Shown here piece after piece: positions 1 to 8,923 of a DNA stretch of 64,000 nucleotides. The stretch covers positions 4,030,001 to 4,094,000 of the forward strand of contig NZ_CP159290.1 of assembly GCF_040448685.1 (NCBI RefSeq). The letters are read 5' to 3'. The notes under the pieces are model-generated. The model was given only the letters and a program-made list of their open reading frames with translations, made no database searches and was not told where the DNA came from. The position numbers were made by a program, and so were the translations under genes. This DNA is from Cellulosimicrobium sp. ES-005 (GTDB lineage: Bacteria > Actinomycetota > Actinomycetes > Actinomycetales > Cellulomonadaceae). How positions within the stretch are numbered: the stretch's first letter is position 1; each line of letters opens with the position of its first letter.

Positions 1-836
1 CCGGCTGGCGCGCGGCGAACACCAAGTCCATCCAGGACACGCTCACGGCCGAGAACGGGTTCGACCTCAAGTTCTCCGACGCGCAGCAGAAGCAGGAGAA
101 CCAGATCCAGGCGATCCGCTCCTACATCGCGCAGGGCGTGGACGTCATCGCGTTCTCCCCGGTCGTCGAGTCCGGCTGGGACGCGGTGCTCGAGGAGGCC
201 AAGCAGGCCGGCATCCCCGTGATCCTCACGGACCGCGCCGTGGACTCCGCGGACGACACCCTCTACGAGTCGTTCATCGGCTCCGACTTCGTCCTCGAGG
301 GCGAGATGGCCGGTGACTGGGTCTCGGAGAACGTCGCGACCGAGCCCATCAACGTCGTCGAGCTCCAGGGCACCACCGGCGCGGCGCCCGCGATCGACCG
401 CAAGACCGGGTTCGAGAACGCCACGAAGGACAACCCGAACGTCACGATCATCGACTCCCAGACGGGCAACTTCACGCGCGCCGAGGGCAAGACGGTCATG
501 GAGGGCTTCCTCCAGGCGCACGACGACATCGACCTCGTCTACGCGCACAACGACGACATGGGCCTCGGTGCCATCGAGGCCATCGAGGCCGCGGGCCTCG
601 TCCCGGGCGAGGACATCAAGATCGTCACCGTCGACGCGGTGAAGGACGGCATGCAGGCGCTCGCCGACGGCAAGATCAACTTCATCGTCGAGTGCAACCC
701 GCTCCTCGGCCCGGACCTGGCGGAGATCATCAAGAAGGTCGTCGCGGGCGAGGAGGTCGAGAAGCGCATCGTCGTGGAGGACCAGTCCTTCACGCAGGAG
801 CAGGCCGTCGAGGCGCTCCCGACGCGCGAGTACTGA
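1..836 (+). CDS. Sugar ABC transporter substrate-binding protein, YtfQ-like (5' partial)
   Basis: Periplasmic-binding-protein type 1 fold protein that captures a sugar outside the membrane for the downstream importer. The reading frame is open from base 3, so the N-terminus and signal peptide lie before the window; 277 residues are visible. The text GWRAANTKSIQD, then QQKQENQIQAIRSYIAQGVD and the SPVVESGW...ILTDR stretch match the YtfQ galactofuranose-binding family closely. It is followed by ATPase and two permease genes in one operon. In this context L-arabinofuranose or an arabinosyl compound is the more likely ligand; that is inference from neighbours. Family assignment is firm, ligand is not. 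Confidence 0.93.
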   Translation, partial: GWRAANTKSIQDTLTAENGFDLKFSDAQQKQENQIQAIRSYIAQGVDVIAFSPVVESGWDAVLEEAKQAGIPVILTDRAVDSADDTLYESFIGSDFVLEGEMAGDWVSENVATEPINVVELQGTTGAAPAIDRKTGFENATKDNPNVTIIDSQTGNFTRAEGKTVMEGFLQAHDDIDLVYAHNDDMGLGAIEAIEAAGLVPGEDIKIVTVDAVKDGMQALADGKINFIVECNPLLGPDLAEIIKKVVAGEEVEKRIVVEDQSFTQEQAVEALPTREY

Positions 837-881
837 CCGGCTCGGCGGCCCTCTCGGAGCGATCCGCGAGGACTCCCGCCC

Positions 882-913
882 GGCGGGGCCGGTCCACGCC
901 GACCGGCCCCGCC
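882..913 (+). terminator. Hairpin between binding-protein and ATPase genes
   Basis: A 13-bp perfect stem (GGCGGGGCCGGTC / GACCGGCCCCGCC) with a 6-nt loop lies 45 nt after the binding-protein stop. There is no U tract. In sugar ABC operons such hairpins often attenuate transcription or protect the upstream mRNA so that the binding protein is made in excess; that role is inferred. The rest of 837-1056 shows nothing else clear. Confidence 0.6.
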
Positions 914-1056
914 ACCACGGACGGGTCGCGCGCCGGGAGAGCACGTCTCCCCGGCGCGCGGCCGACGCACCACCGCCGGCATGCCGACGTCGCCGGCGTC
1001 CTGAGGCGACCCGGGGCCCGGCAGCCCCGTCGCCACCGCTGCACGGAAGGTCACCC

Positions 1057-2598
1057 ATGACTACCGCCGTCCCCGACGGTCGACCCGTCGTCGAGATGAC
1101 CGGGATCTCGATCGAGTTCCCGGGCGTCAAGGCGCTCGACGGAGTCGACCTCACGCTCCGGCCCGGAGAGGTCCACGCCCTCATGGGCGAGAACGGCGCC
1201 GGCAAGTCGACGCTCATCAAGGCGCTCACGGGCGTCTACTCGATCGACTCCGGTCGCATCGTCGTCGACGGCGCCGAGCACACGTTCTCCGGCCCGGGCG
1301 AGGCCCAGGCCGCCGGCGTCTCGCCGGTGTACCAGGAGGTCAACCTCTGCGAGAACCTCTCGGTCGCCGAGAACATCATGCTCGGCCACGAGCCGCGCCG
1401 CCTCGGCGCGATCGACTGGCGCACGACGCGCCGACGCGCGGGCGAGATGCTCGCCCGCCTCAACCTCGACATCGACCCGGCCTCGTCGCTCGCGGCCCAC
1501 TCGCTCGCCGTGCAGCAGCTCGTCGCGATCTGCCGTGCGCTCGTCGTCGAGTGCAAGGTCCTCATCCTCGACGAGCCGACCTCGAGCCTCGACGCGGACG
1601 AGGTCGCCCAGCTCTTCGCCGTCGTGCGGCGGCTGCGCGACGAGGGCGTCGCGATCCTCTTCGTCTCGCACTTCCTCGAGCAGGTCTACGAGATCTCGGA
1701 CCGCATGACGGTCCTGCGCAACGGGAAGCTCGTCGGCGAGTACGTGACCGCGGAGCTCCCGCGCCTCGAGCTCGTCTCCAAGATGATCGGCACCTCGCTC
1801 GAGGTGCTCGAGGAGCTCGAGGAGGCGCCCAAGCGCTCCGTGGCCGACCGCGACGGGACCACCCCGTTCGTCCAGGCCCTCGGCGTCGGCCGCAAGGGCT
1901 CGGTCCAGCCGTTCGACCTCGACGTGTACCCGGGCGAGGTCGTGGGCCTCGCCGGCCTGCTCGGCTCGGGCCGCACCGAGCTCGCGCGCCTGCTCGCCGG
2001 CGCGGACCGCGCCGACTCGGGTCAGGTGCGCGTCGGCGGCGCGCCCGCACGCCTGCGCACGCCGCGCAGCGCGATGCAGCGCAAGATCGCGTTCTCCTCG
2101 GAGCACCGCAAGGCCGAAGGGATCGTGGGCGACCTGACGATCCGCGAGAACATCGTGCTCGGGCTCCAGGCGGAGCGCGGCTGGGCGCGACGCCTGCCGA
2201 AGAAGCAGGTCGACGAGATCGTCGAGACCTACATCAAGGCGCTCGCGATCCGCCCCGGCAACCCGGACGCCCTCATCAAGAACCTCTCGGGCGGCAACCA
2301 GCAGAAGGTGCTCCTCGCGCGCTGGCTCGCGACGGCCCCCAAGCTGCTCATCCTCGACGAGCCGACGCGCGGCATCGACGTCGGCGCCAAGGCCGAGATC
2401 CAGAAGCTCGTGGCCCAGCTCGCGGGCGAGGGCATGTCGGTCGTCTTCATCTCGGCCGAGCTCGAGGAGGTGCTGCGGCTCAGCCACCGCATCGCCGTCA
2501 TGCGCGACCGGGTCAAGGTCGCGGAGATCACCAACGACGAGGACGTCACGGTCGAGGACGTCGTCGAGCTCATCGCGAGCGGAGGGCAGGAGTCATGA
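1057..2598 (+). CDS. ytfR: Sugar ABC transporter ATP-binding protein, YtfR-like, two NBDs
   Basis: Energises import of a furanose-type sugar. The 513-residue protein has two fused nucleotide-binding domains. Domain 1 has Walker A GENGAGKST (44-52) and Walker B LILDEPTSSLD (169-179) with a degenerate signature (LAVQQLVAI). Domain 2 has a P-loop-like GLLGSGRTE (about 300-308), a canonical signature LSGGNQQKV (410-418) and Walker B LLILDEPTRGID (430-441). This asymmetry is normal for the CUT2 (RbsA/XylG/YtfR) family. Start ATG is preceded by GGAAGG at 1045-1050. Its stop overlaps the next start by ATGA, so the permease is translationally coupled. Confidence 0.95.
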   Translation: MTTAVPDGRPVVEMTGISIEFPGVKALDGVDLTLRPGEVHALMGENGAGKSTLIKALTGVYSIDSGRIVVDGAEHTFSGPGEAQAAGVSPVYQEVNLCENLSVAENIMLGHEPRRLGAIDWRTTRRRAGEMLARLNLDIDPASSLAAHSLAVQQLVAICRALVVECKVLILDEPTSSLDADEVAQLFAVVRRLRDEGVAILFVSHFLEQVYEISDRMTVLRNGKLVGEYVTAELPRLELVSKMIGTSLEVLEELEEAPKRSVADRDGTTPFVQALGVGRKGSVQPFDLDVYPGEVVGLAGLLGSGRTELARLLAGADRADSGQVRVGGAPARLRTPRSAMQRKIAFSSEHRKAEGIVGDLTIRENIVLGLQAERGWARRLPKKQVDEIVETYIKALAIRPGNPDALIKNLSGGNQQKVLLARWLATAPKLLILDEPTRGIDVGAKAEIQKLVAQLAGEGMSVVFISAELEEVLRLSHRIAVMRDRVKVAEITNDEDVTVEDVVELIASGGQES

Positions 2599-3653
2599 GC
2601 ACCACGGCACCCGCCTGGCAGCGCGCCGTCCAGCACCGGCTCTTCTGGCCGATCGTCGCGCTGGTCGTGCTGCTGGCGGTCAACACCATCAACCGGCCGA
2701 GCTTCCTGTCGATCCGGCTCCAGGACGGCCACCTCTTCGGGTCGCTCGTCAACCTGCTGAAGAACGGCGCGCCGCTGCTGCTGGTCGCGCTCGGCATGAC
2801 GCTCGTCATCGCGACGCGGGGCATCGACCTGTCGGTCGGCGCGGTCGTCGCGATCTCCGGGGCCGTGGCGCTGAGCTTCATCGCCTCGTCGCCCTCCCCG
2901 GACAGCCTGACCACGGTCCTGGTGGCCGTCGGCATCGCGCTCGCGCTGTCGTTCGTCCTCGGCGTGTGGAACGGCTTCCTGGTCTCGGTCCTCGGGATCC
3001 AGCCCATCATCGCGACGCTCGTGCTCATGACCGCGGGCCGCGGCGTCGCGATGCTCATCACGGGCGGTCAGATCACGACGGTCAACAGCGCGCCGTTCAA
3101 GGCGATCGGCTCCGGGTTCTGGCTCGGGATCCCCGTGGCGGTCGTCCTCGCGGGCGTCGTCTTCGTGGCGGTCGCGCTGCTCACGCGCCGGACCGCGCTC
3201 GGCATGCTCATCGAGTCCGTCGGCATCAACCCCGAGGCGAGCCGCCTCGCCGGCGTCAAGTCGCGCAGCATCATCTGGACCGTCTACGCGGTGTGCGCCC
3301 TCTTCGCGGGCCTCGCGGGCCTCATGATCTCCTCGAGCACCATGGCGGCCGACGCGAACAACGCCGGTCTCTTCATCGAGCTCGACGCGATCCTCGCCGT
3401 CGTCATCGGCGGCACGTCGCTCGCCGGCGGCAAGTTCTCGCTCTCGGGCACGCTCGTCGGCGTCCTCATCATCCAGACGCTCACGCTCACGGTGACGATG
3501 CTCGGCATCTCGCCGTCGGTCACGCCCCTGTTCAAGGCGATCGTCGTCATCGCGGTCTGCCTCGCGCAGTCGCCGAAGGTGCGCGACCTGGTCGCCGCCC
3601 GACGACGTCGCGCGGCCCCGACGGCCGCCGCGGCCGCGGAGGTGAGCGCCTGA
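2595..3653 (+). CDS. ytfT: Sugar ABC transporter permease, YtfT-like
   Basis: Inner-membrane permease of the CUT2 family (BPD_transp_2), 352 residues. The start at 2595 overlaps the ATPase stop (ATGA) and has GGAGGGCAGGAG upstream. Hydrophobic segments begin near residue 18, and the family motif TRGIDLSVGAVVAISG follows TM3. The ORF stays open far upstream, but that extension runs inside the ATPase gene and is a frame shadow. It should pair with the second permease as a heterodimer, as YtfT and YjfF do in E. coli. Confidence 0.93.
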   Translation: MSTTAPAWQRAVQHRLFWPIVALVVLLAVNTINRPSFLSIRLQDGHLFGSLVNLLKNGAPLLLVALGMTLVIATRGIDLSVGAVVAISGAVALSFIASSPSPDSLTTVLVAVGIALALSFVLGVWNGFLVSVLGIQPIIATLVLMTAGRGVAMLITGGQITTVNSAPFKAIGSGFWLGIPVAVVLAGVVFVAVALLTRRTALGMLIESVGINPEASRLAGVKSRSIIWTVYAVCALFAGLAGLMISSSTMAADANNAGLFIELDAILAVVIGGTSLAGGKFSLSGTLVGVLIIQTLTLTVTMLGISPSVTPLFKAIVVIAVCLAQSPKVRDLVAARRRRAAPTAAAAAEVSA

Positions 3654-4711
3654 TGTCCGCCGTGCAGACCCCTGCCCCGACCTCGCCGCCCGACCCCCGG
3701 GGCGCCGAGACCGCCACCCCCGGAGGCCCGAGAATGACCGAGCGACTCACGAGCCGCTTCCGCCTCGACCGGCGCTACCTCCCGGTCCTCGGCACGTTCG
3801 CGGTGCTCGCGCTCATGCTCGTCGTGGGCGGCAGCCGGTACGAGAACTTCCTCTCGGCCCGCGTCATCTCGAACCTCTTCATCAACAACTCGTTCCTCAT
3901 CGTGCTCGCGGTCGGGATGACCTTCGTCATCCTCACGGGCGGCATCGACCTGTCGGTCGGCGCGGTCGTGGCGCTCTCGGGCATCACGACGGCGTCGCTG
4001 CTCCAGAGCGGCTGGCCCGTCGCCGTCGTGCTCCTCGTCTCGGTCCTCATCGGGACCGTCCTCGGCCTCGCGGTCGGGTTGATGGTGCACGTCTTCGACA
4101 TCCAGCCGTTCATCGCGACGCTCGCGGCGATGTTCCTCGCGCGGGGCCTCTGCTACGTGATCTCGCTGCAGTCGATCCCGATCACGGACGAGTCGTTCGT
4201 CGCCCTGGCGGGCTGGAGCCAGGAGTTCGGCGACGGCTGGCGCATCACGACCGCGGTCATCATCGCCCTGGTCGTCGTCGCGATCGCGTTCTACGTGCTG
4301 CACTACACGCAGTTCGGCCGCACCGTGTACGCGATCGGCGGCGGCGAGCAGTCGGCGATGCTCATGGGCCTGCCCGTCGCACGCACCAAGGTGCTCGTGT
4401 ACGTGGTGAGCGGCACGTGCGCCGGCATCGGCGGCCTGCTGTTCGCGATGTTCTCGCGGTCCGGCTACTCGCTCACGGGCGTGGGCATGGAGCTCGACGC
4501 GATCGCCGCGGTCGTCATCGGCGGCACGCTGCTCACGGGCGGCACGGGCTTCGTGCTCGGGTCCGTGCTCGGCGTGCTCGTGCTCGGCCTCATCCAGACG
4601 ATCATCACCTTCGAGGGCACGCTGAGCTCGTGGTGGACCAAGATCGTCATCGGCGTGCTGCTCCTGGTCTTCGTGATCCTGCAGCGCGTGCTGGTCGTCA
4701 GGCGGAGGTGA
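3653..4711 (+). CDS. yjfF: Sugar ABC transporter permease, YjfF-like
   Basis: Second CUT2 permease, also 352 residues, with the motif TGGIDLSVGAVVALSG and about ten hydrophobic segments. ATG 3653 overlaps the previous stop (TGATG) and has GGAGGTGA at 3638-3645. An internal ATG at 3734 also has a good site (GGAGG 3722-3726); starting there would drop 27 polar, Pro-rich residues. The upstream start is chosen because of coupling and site strength, but the internal one is a real alternative. Closest described relative by motif and gene order is YjfF of the galactofuranose importer. Confidence 0.92.
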   Translation: MSAVQTPAPTSPPDPRGAETATPGGPRMTERLTSRFRLDRRYLPVLGTFAVLALMLVVGGSRYENFLSARVISNLFINNSFLIVLAVGMTFVILTGGIDLSVGAVVALSGITTASLLQSGWPVAVVLLVSVLIGTVLGLAVGLMVHVFDIQPFIATLAAMFLARGLCYVISLQSIPITDESFVALAGWSQEFGDGWRITTAVIIALVVVAIAFYVLHYTQFGRTVYAIGGGEQSAMLMGLPVARTKVLVYVVSGTCAGIGGLLFAMFSRSGYSLTGVGMELDAIAAVVIGGTLLTGGTGFVLGSVLGVLVLGLIQTIITFEGTLSSWWTKIVIGVLLLVFVILQRVLVVRRR

Positions 4712-4789
4712 GCCGTCGGTGCCGGGCCCGGCCGCCGCGGCGTCGTCGTGACGTCGTGGCGGGCGCGGGCCCGGCGCCGCGGCCGTCTG

Positions 4790-4808
4790 CCCGGGCGTCT
4801 CGCCCGGG
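4790..4808 (+). terminator. Terminator hairpin after ABC operon
   Basis: CCCGGGCG, 3-nt loop, CGCCCGGG, followed by TT. It lies 79 nt after the last transporter stop and before the GH51 promoter, so it probably separates the two transcription units. Confidence 0.55.
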
Positions 4809-4845
4809 TTCACCGGAGCTGGACGGGGGCCGGCACCCCTGGGTC

Positions 4846-4865
4846 GGCCGGGCGCACGCCCGGCC
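4846..4865. other. Second hairpin upstream of GH51 promoter
   Basis: GGCCGGGCG / CGCCCGGCC arms separated by CA. It sits between the terminator and the promoter. It may add to transcription insulation; no other role is visible. Confidence 0.4.
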
Positions 4866-4872
4866 GGCGGTG

Positions 4873-4882
4873 TGTCATGACA
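4873..4882. promoter_or_regulatory. TGTCATGACA palindrome just upstream of -35
   Basis: Perfect 10-bp palindrome ending 6 nt before the proposed -35. The half CATGAC is repeated immediately downstream. The position would suit an activator, but no regulator is identified. Confidence 0.35.
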
Positions 4883-4888
4883 TGACCC

Positions 4889-4917
4889 TTGTCGAATGTG
4901 AGCGTTCACACTAGGCT
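4889..4917 (+). promoter_or_regulatory. Predicted promoter of the GH51 gene
   Basis: -35 TTGTCG (4889-4894), 17-bp spacer, -10 TAGGCT (4912-4917). The spacer contains the first LacI-type operator, so repressor binding would exclude RNA polymerase. Expected transcription start is near 4924. Confidence 0.65.
4897..4910. promoter_or_regulatory. LacI-family operator O1 (TGTGAGCGTTCACA)
   Basis: 14-bp near-palindrome with central CG, typical of LacI/GalR-family operators. It fills the spacer between -35 and -10. The same consensus occurs at 4930, 19046 and 19060. Confidence 0.7.
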
Positions 4918-4929
4918 CGGCCACGATCC

Positions 4930-4943
4930 TGTTAACGCTCACA
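4930..4943. promoter_or_regulatory. LacI-family operator O2 (TGTTAACGCTCACA)
   Basis: Second copy of the O1-type palindrome, 33 bp centre to centre from O1 (about three helical turns, same face). It lies just downstream of the expected transcription start. Confidence 0.7.
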
Positions 4944-4981
4944 CGCAATGGTGCGTGTCTCTCGACGATGAGAGGAAGCCC

Positions 4982-7900
4982 ATGGATACGTCCTTCCACC
5001 CTCCACGGCCCCGCACGGCCCGCCGCCGGGCGGTCGCGCTGGCCGTCGCGACCGGCCTGGTCGGCACGGTCGCGCTCGCGACGTCGGTGCCCGCCACCGC
5101 CGCGGAGCCCGACCTGCCGGACGGCGCGTGGGTCGACGCGTTCGACGGCGCCGGCCTCGGCCCCGACTGGACGGTCGTCAACCCCGTTCCCGAGGCGCTG
5201 TCCGTCGCCGGCGGGAAGCTCACGCTCGCGTCGCAGCCCGGCGACACCTACCAGGACGCGAACAGCGCGAAGAACGTCGTGCTGCTCGACGTGCCGGCGG
5301 GCGACTTCACCGTCGTCACGCACGTGGAGGCGCCCGTCGCCTCCGTCTACCAGGGCGCGGGTCTCGTCGCGTGGCAGGACATGGACAACTACGTCCGGTC
5401 CGGGCTGACCTTCGTGGGCGACCTCTCGCCGTCGGGCCGCGCGATCGAGAACGACGTCGAGACCGGCGGCGTCTTCACCGCGGCCGCCTTCACGGACCGC
5501 CCGGGCTCCACCGGGGAGACGCTGCGCATGCAGCGCACCGGCGACACCATCGCGACGAGCTTCTGGGACGGCGCCGCGTGGCAGCCCGCGGGCTCCGTGA
5601 CCGTCGACTTCCCGACGACGCACGTCGGCCTGTACGCGCTCGCCGCGCAGAACGGCACGTCGCACGCGGCGGCGTTCGACTACGTGGCGCTCCAGGCCGC
5701 CGAGGGCGCCGACCAGGTGCCCGACGGCGCGTTCACGCTCGCGGGTCCCGGCGACGCCCGGTACCTCGTGGCGACCGACGACGGCCTGGCCCTCGACGAC
5801 GAACGCCCCGCGACGACGGTCGCGCTCGCCGCGACCGGGGTCGACGGCCCCGACGGCACGTCCCCGGTCACGCTCACGGCGGGCGACCGCCCCGTCGTCG
5901 TGACCGGCGCGTCCCGGCTCTCCCTCGGAGCCGCGGGCGACGACGCGACCGCGCTGCGGCTCACCGACGCGGGCGGCGGCACGGTCTGGCTGCGCGACGC
6001 GGCCGACCCGGAGCGGTACGCCGGCGTGCGCGCGTCCGACGGCGCGCTCGTCCTCGGCCCGCGCGACGCGGCCACGAAGCTCACGGTCACGCCCGCCACG
6101 AGCGCGGACCACGAGATCACCGTGGACCTCGCCGGCGAGCGCACGGAGATGAGCGACGAGCTGTACGGCATCTTCTACGAGGACATCAACTACGCGGCCG
6201 ACGGCGGCCTGTACGCGGAGCTCGTGCGCAACCGGTCGTTCGAGTTCACCTCCCAGGACAACGGGTCGTTCACGGGGCTCACCGCATGGAGCGCCGCGAA
6301 CCGCGGCGGCGCGACGGCCACGACGCAGGTCGTGAACGACGCCGGGCGGCTCAACGCGACGAACCGCACCTACCTCAACCTGACGACGACCGCCGCGGGC
6401 GCCGGGGTGCGCAACGCCGGGTACAACACGGGCCTGTTCGTCGAGGAGGGGGAGTCGTACGACTTCTCCGTCTGGGCGCGGTCGGCGACGGCGCAGACCG
6501 TCACCGTGCGCGTCGAGGACGCCGCCGGGACCACGGCGTACGCGACCGGCCAGGTCGCCGTCGACGGCTCGAACGCGTGGAAGAAGTACGACGTCACGCT
6601 CACCGCGACCGGCACGACGAACGCCGGGCGGCTCGCGCTGCTCTCCGGCGCGGCGGGCACGCTCGCGCTCGACCAGGTGTCGCTCTTCCCGCAGGACACG
6701 TGGGTCGGGCCGGTCAACGGGAAGTCGGTGCTCCGCAAGGACCTCGCCGAGAAGATCGACGCGCTCGACCCGCAGTTCCTCCGCTTCCCCGGCGGCTGCG
6801 TGACGAACGTCGGCACGTTCCGCACGTACGAGGAGTCGGGCTTCACCGACCGTCGCCGCACGTACCAGTGGAAGGAGACGATCGGCCCGGTCGAGGAGCG
6901 CGCGACCAACTGGAACTTCTGGGGCTACAACCAGTCGTACGGCATCGGGTACCTCGAGTACTTCCTCTTCGCGGAGGACCTCGGTGCGACGCCGCTGCCC
7001 GTCGTGTCGGTCGGCGCCAACGGCTGCGGCAGCACGATCCCCGAGATGACGGACCCGGCGCAGATCCAGCGCTGGGTGGACGACACGGTGGACCTCATCG
7101 AGTTCGCCAACGGCGACGTGACGACCGAGTGGGGCGCCGTGCGGGCCGAGCTGGGCCACCCCGAGCCGTTCGGCCTGAAGTACGTCGGCCTCGGCAACGA
7201 GGAGAACACGAAGACGTTCGAGGCCAACTTCCCGGCGTTCCGCGACGCGATCGCGGCCGCCTACCCGGACGTCCAGATCATCTCGAACTCCGGCCCGGAC
7301 GACACGGGCCAGCGCTTCGACGAGCTCTGGGAGTTCAACCGCGAGCAGGACGTCGACCTCGTCGACGAGCACTACTACAACGACCCGCAGTGGTTCCTCG
7401 AGAACGACGAGCGCTACGACTCCTACGACCGCGAGGGGCCGCACGTGTTCCTCGGCGAGTACGCGTCGCGCGGCAACACCTTCGCCAACGCGCTCGCGGA
7501 GGCGTCGTTCATGACCGGTCTGGAGCGCAACTCCGACGTCGTGCGGCTCGCGTCGTACGCGCCGCTGCTCGCGAACGAGTCGTACGTCCAGTGGTCGCCC
7601 GACGCGATCTGGTTCGACAACGACGAGTCGTGGGGCTCGGTGAACTACTACGTCCAGCAGATGTTCTCCGCGAACGCGGGCGACGAGGTCGTGCCGAGCA
7701 CGCACGCGGGCCCGGTGCCCGCCGACGCGACGCTCGACGGCGGCGTGTTCCTCTCCACGTGGAACACGGCCGCGCAGTACGACAACGTGCGCGTCACCGA
7801 CAACGCGAGCGGCGAGGTGCTCTTCGCGGACGACTTCGAGTCCGGGGCGTCGCAGTGGGAGCCGCAGTCGGGCACCTGGGCGGCGCAGGACGGCGCCTAC

Positions 7901-8860
7901 GTCCAGTCGGCGACGAACGTCACCGACGCCCGGTCGATCGTCGCCGGCGCGTACGCGAAGGACTGGTCGAGCTACACGCTCGAGCTCGACGCGCGCAAGA
8001 CGTCGGGTGCCGAGGGCTTCCTCGTCGGCTTCGCCGCGGGCGGCCCGAACGACTACTACTGGTGGAACCTCGGCGGGTGGAACAACTCGCGCCAGGCCCT
8101 CCAGCGCGCGTCGGGCGGGAGCGCCAACGAGGTGAAGGCCGTCGAGAACCACTCCATCGAGGCCGGCCAGCCGTACCACGTCAAGGTCGTCGTCGAGGGC
8201 TCGACCATCGAGCTCTACCTCGACGGCGAGCTCCAGATGTCCTACGAGCAGCCGTCGACCAAGTCGCTCTACCAGGTCGTCACGCGCGACGACGACACGG
8301 GCGACGTCGTCGTCAAGGTCGTCAACCCCACCGCGACCGCGGCGCGCACGCAGGTGCACGTCGAGGGGCTCGGGGCCGGCACGAGCATCGCGTCCGAGGC
8401 GACGGTCACGGAGATGGTGGGCGCGCCGTCGGACACCAACACCAAGGCCGACCCCGAGCGGGTCGTCCCGGTGGAGCGGACGCTGACGGGCGTGGGGGAG
8501 GAGTTCTCCTACGAGTTCCCCGCGCACTCGATCACGTTCGTGCGGCTGCACGCATCCGACGCGGCGCCCGAGCTCGACCTCGCGGTCGAGGTCTCGCCGC
8601 GCTGCCTGGCGGGGAAGGCGTACGTCGCCGTGCGCGCGACGAACGGCGAGGACGTCCTGGTCTCGGTGACGCTCTCCACGCCGTTCGGGCAGAAGACGGT
8701 CGCGGACGTGGCGCCGGGCAAGAACGTGTACCAGTCGTTCGCGGCGCGTGCGACGTCGGCCCCGGCCGGCACCGCGACCGTCACGGGCACGGCGGTGGTC
8801 GACGGCGAGCAGGTCACCACGACCGTCGACGTCGCCTACGACGCGCTCGACTGCGGCTGA
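4982..8860 (+). CDS. Secreted GH51 alpha-L-arabinofuranosidase, multidomain
   Basis: Exported exo-enzyme releasing alpha-L-arabinofuranosyl residues; 1292 residues from ATG 4982 with GAGAGGAAG upstream. Sec signal peptide 1-41 (twin Arg-rich n-region, cleavage near ATAA). A concanavalin-like domain (about 45-240) and a beta-trefoil-like stretch (245-375) precede the GH51 catalytic module from about 379. Predicted acid/base is Glu740 in GNEEN and the nucleophile Glu826 in VFLGEYAS. A second concanavalin-like module (about 932-1095) interrupts the usual GH51 C-terminal beta-sandwich, which resumes at TKSLYQVV. The last 96 residues (8570-8860) are the shared C-terminal domain with RCLAGK and terminal DCG. 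The gene has its own operator-controlled promoter. Confidence 0.93.
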   Translation: MDTSFHPPRPRTARRRAVALAVATGLVGTVALATSVPATAAEPDLPDGAWVDAFDGAGLGPDWTVVNPVPEALSVAGGKLTLASQPGDTYQDANSAKNVVLLDVPAGDFTVVTHVEAPVASVYQGAGLVAWQDMDNYVRSGLTFVGDLSPSGRAIENDVETGGVFTAAAFTDRPGSTGETLRMQRTGDTIATSFWDGAAWQPAGSVTVDFPTTHVGLYALAAQNGTSHAAAFDYVALQAAEGADQVPDGAFTLAGPGDARYLVATDDGLALDDERPATTVALAATGVDGPDGTSPVTLTAGDRPVVVTGASRLSLGAAGDDATALRLTDAGGGTVWLRDAADPERYAGVRASDGALVLGPRDAATKLTVTPATSADHEITVDLAGERTEMSDELYGIFYEDINYAADGGLYAELVRNRSFEFTSQDNGSFTGLTAWSAANRGGATATTQVVNDAGRLNATNRTYLNLTTTAAGAGVRNAGYNTGLFVEEGESYDFSVWARSATAQTVTVRVEDAAGTTAYATGQVAVDGSNAWKKYDVTLTATGTTNAGRLALLSGAAGTLALDQVSLFPQDTWVGPVNGKSVLRKDLAEKIDALDPQFLRFPGGCVTNVGTFRTYEESGFTDRRRTYQWKETIGPVEERATNWNFWGYNQSYGIGYLEYFLFAEDLGATPLPVVSVGANGCGSTIPEMTDPAQIQRWVDDTVDLIEFANGDVTTEWGAVRAELGHPEPFGLKYVGLGNEENTKTFEANFPAFRDAIAAAYPDVQIISNSGPDDTGQRFDELWEFNREQDVDLVDEHYYNDPQWFLENDERYDSYDREGPHVFLGEYASRGNTFANALAEASFMTGLERNSDVVRLASYAPLLANESYVQWSPDAIWFDNDESWGSVNYYVQQMFSANAGDEVVPSTHAGPVPADATLDGGVFLSTWNTAAQYDNVRVTDNASGEVLFADDFESGASQWEPQSGTWAAQDGAYVQSATNVTDARSIVAGAYAKDWSSYTLELDARKTSGAEGFLVGFAAGGPNDYYWWNLGGWNNSRQALQRASGGSANEVKAVENHSIEAGQPYHVKVVVEGSTIELYLDGELQMSYEQPSTKSLYQVVTRDDDTGDVVVKVVNPTATAARTQVHVEGLGAGTSIASEATVTEMVGAPSDTNTKADPERVVPVERTLTGVGEEFSYEFPAHSITFVRLHASDAAPELDLAVEVSPRCLAGKAYVAVRATNGEDVLVSVTLSTPFGQKTVADVAPGKNVYQSFAARATSAPAGTATVTGTAVVDGEQVTTTVDVAYDALDCG

Positions 8861-8862
8861 CC

Positions 8863-8923
8863 CCGAGGTAGAGCCCTGGTCGCCCGAGGTAGAGGCGTGG
8901 TCATGACCACGCCTCTACCTCGG
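8863..8923. repeat. Intergenic palindromic repeat element, copy 1
   Basis: One forward ~20-bp unit (8863-8882) is followed by a perfect 40-bp palindrome (8884-8923; arms of 20 bp, no loop) made of CCGAGGTAGAGGCGTGGTCA and its complement. It starts 2 nt after the GH51 stop. It could act as a terminator. Related copies occur at 24083, 26786, 31241 and 38352. Confidence 0.85.

Noticed and set aside
4897-4943. Rex or CRP binding site instead of a LacI-type operator
   Set aside because: CRP sites have TGTGA-N6-TCACA and Rex sites a similar longer centre; here the halves are separated by only 4 bp with a central CG, which is the LacI-family geometry.
3284-8551. Very long minus-strand ORF (1755 codons) opposite the permease and GH51 genes
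   Set aside because: It is rich in Arg, Val, Asp and Glu without domains and lies antisense to well-supported genes; high GC removes stop codons in such frames. The same applies to 19143-24278(-), 8901-12977(-) and 24125-26767(-).
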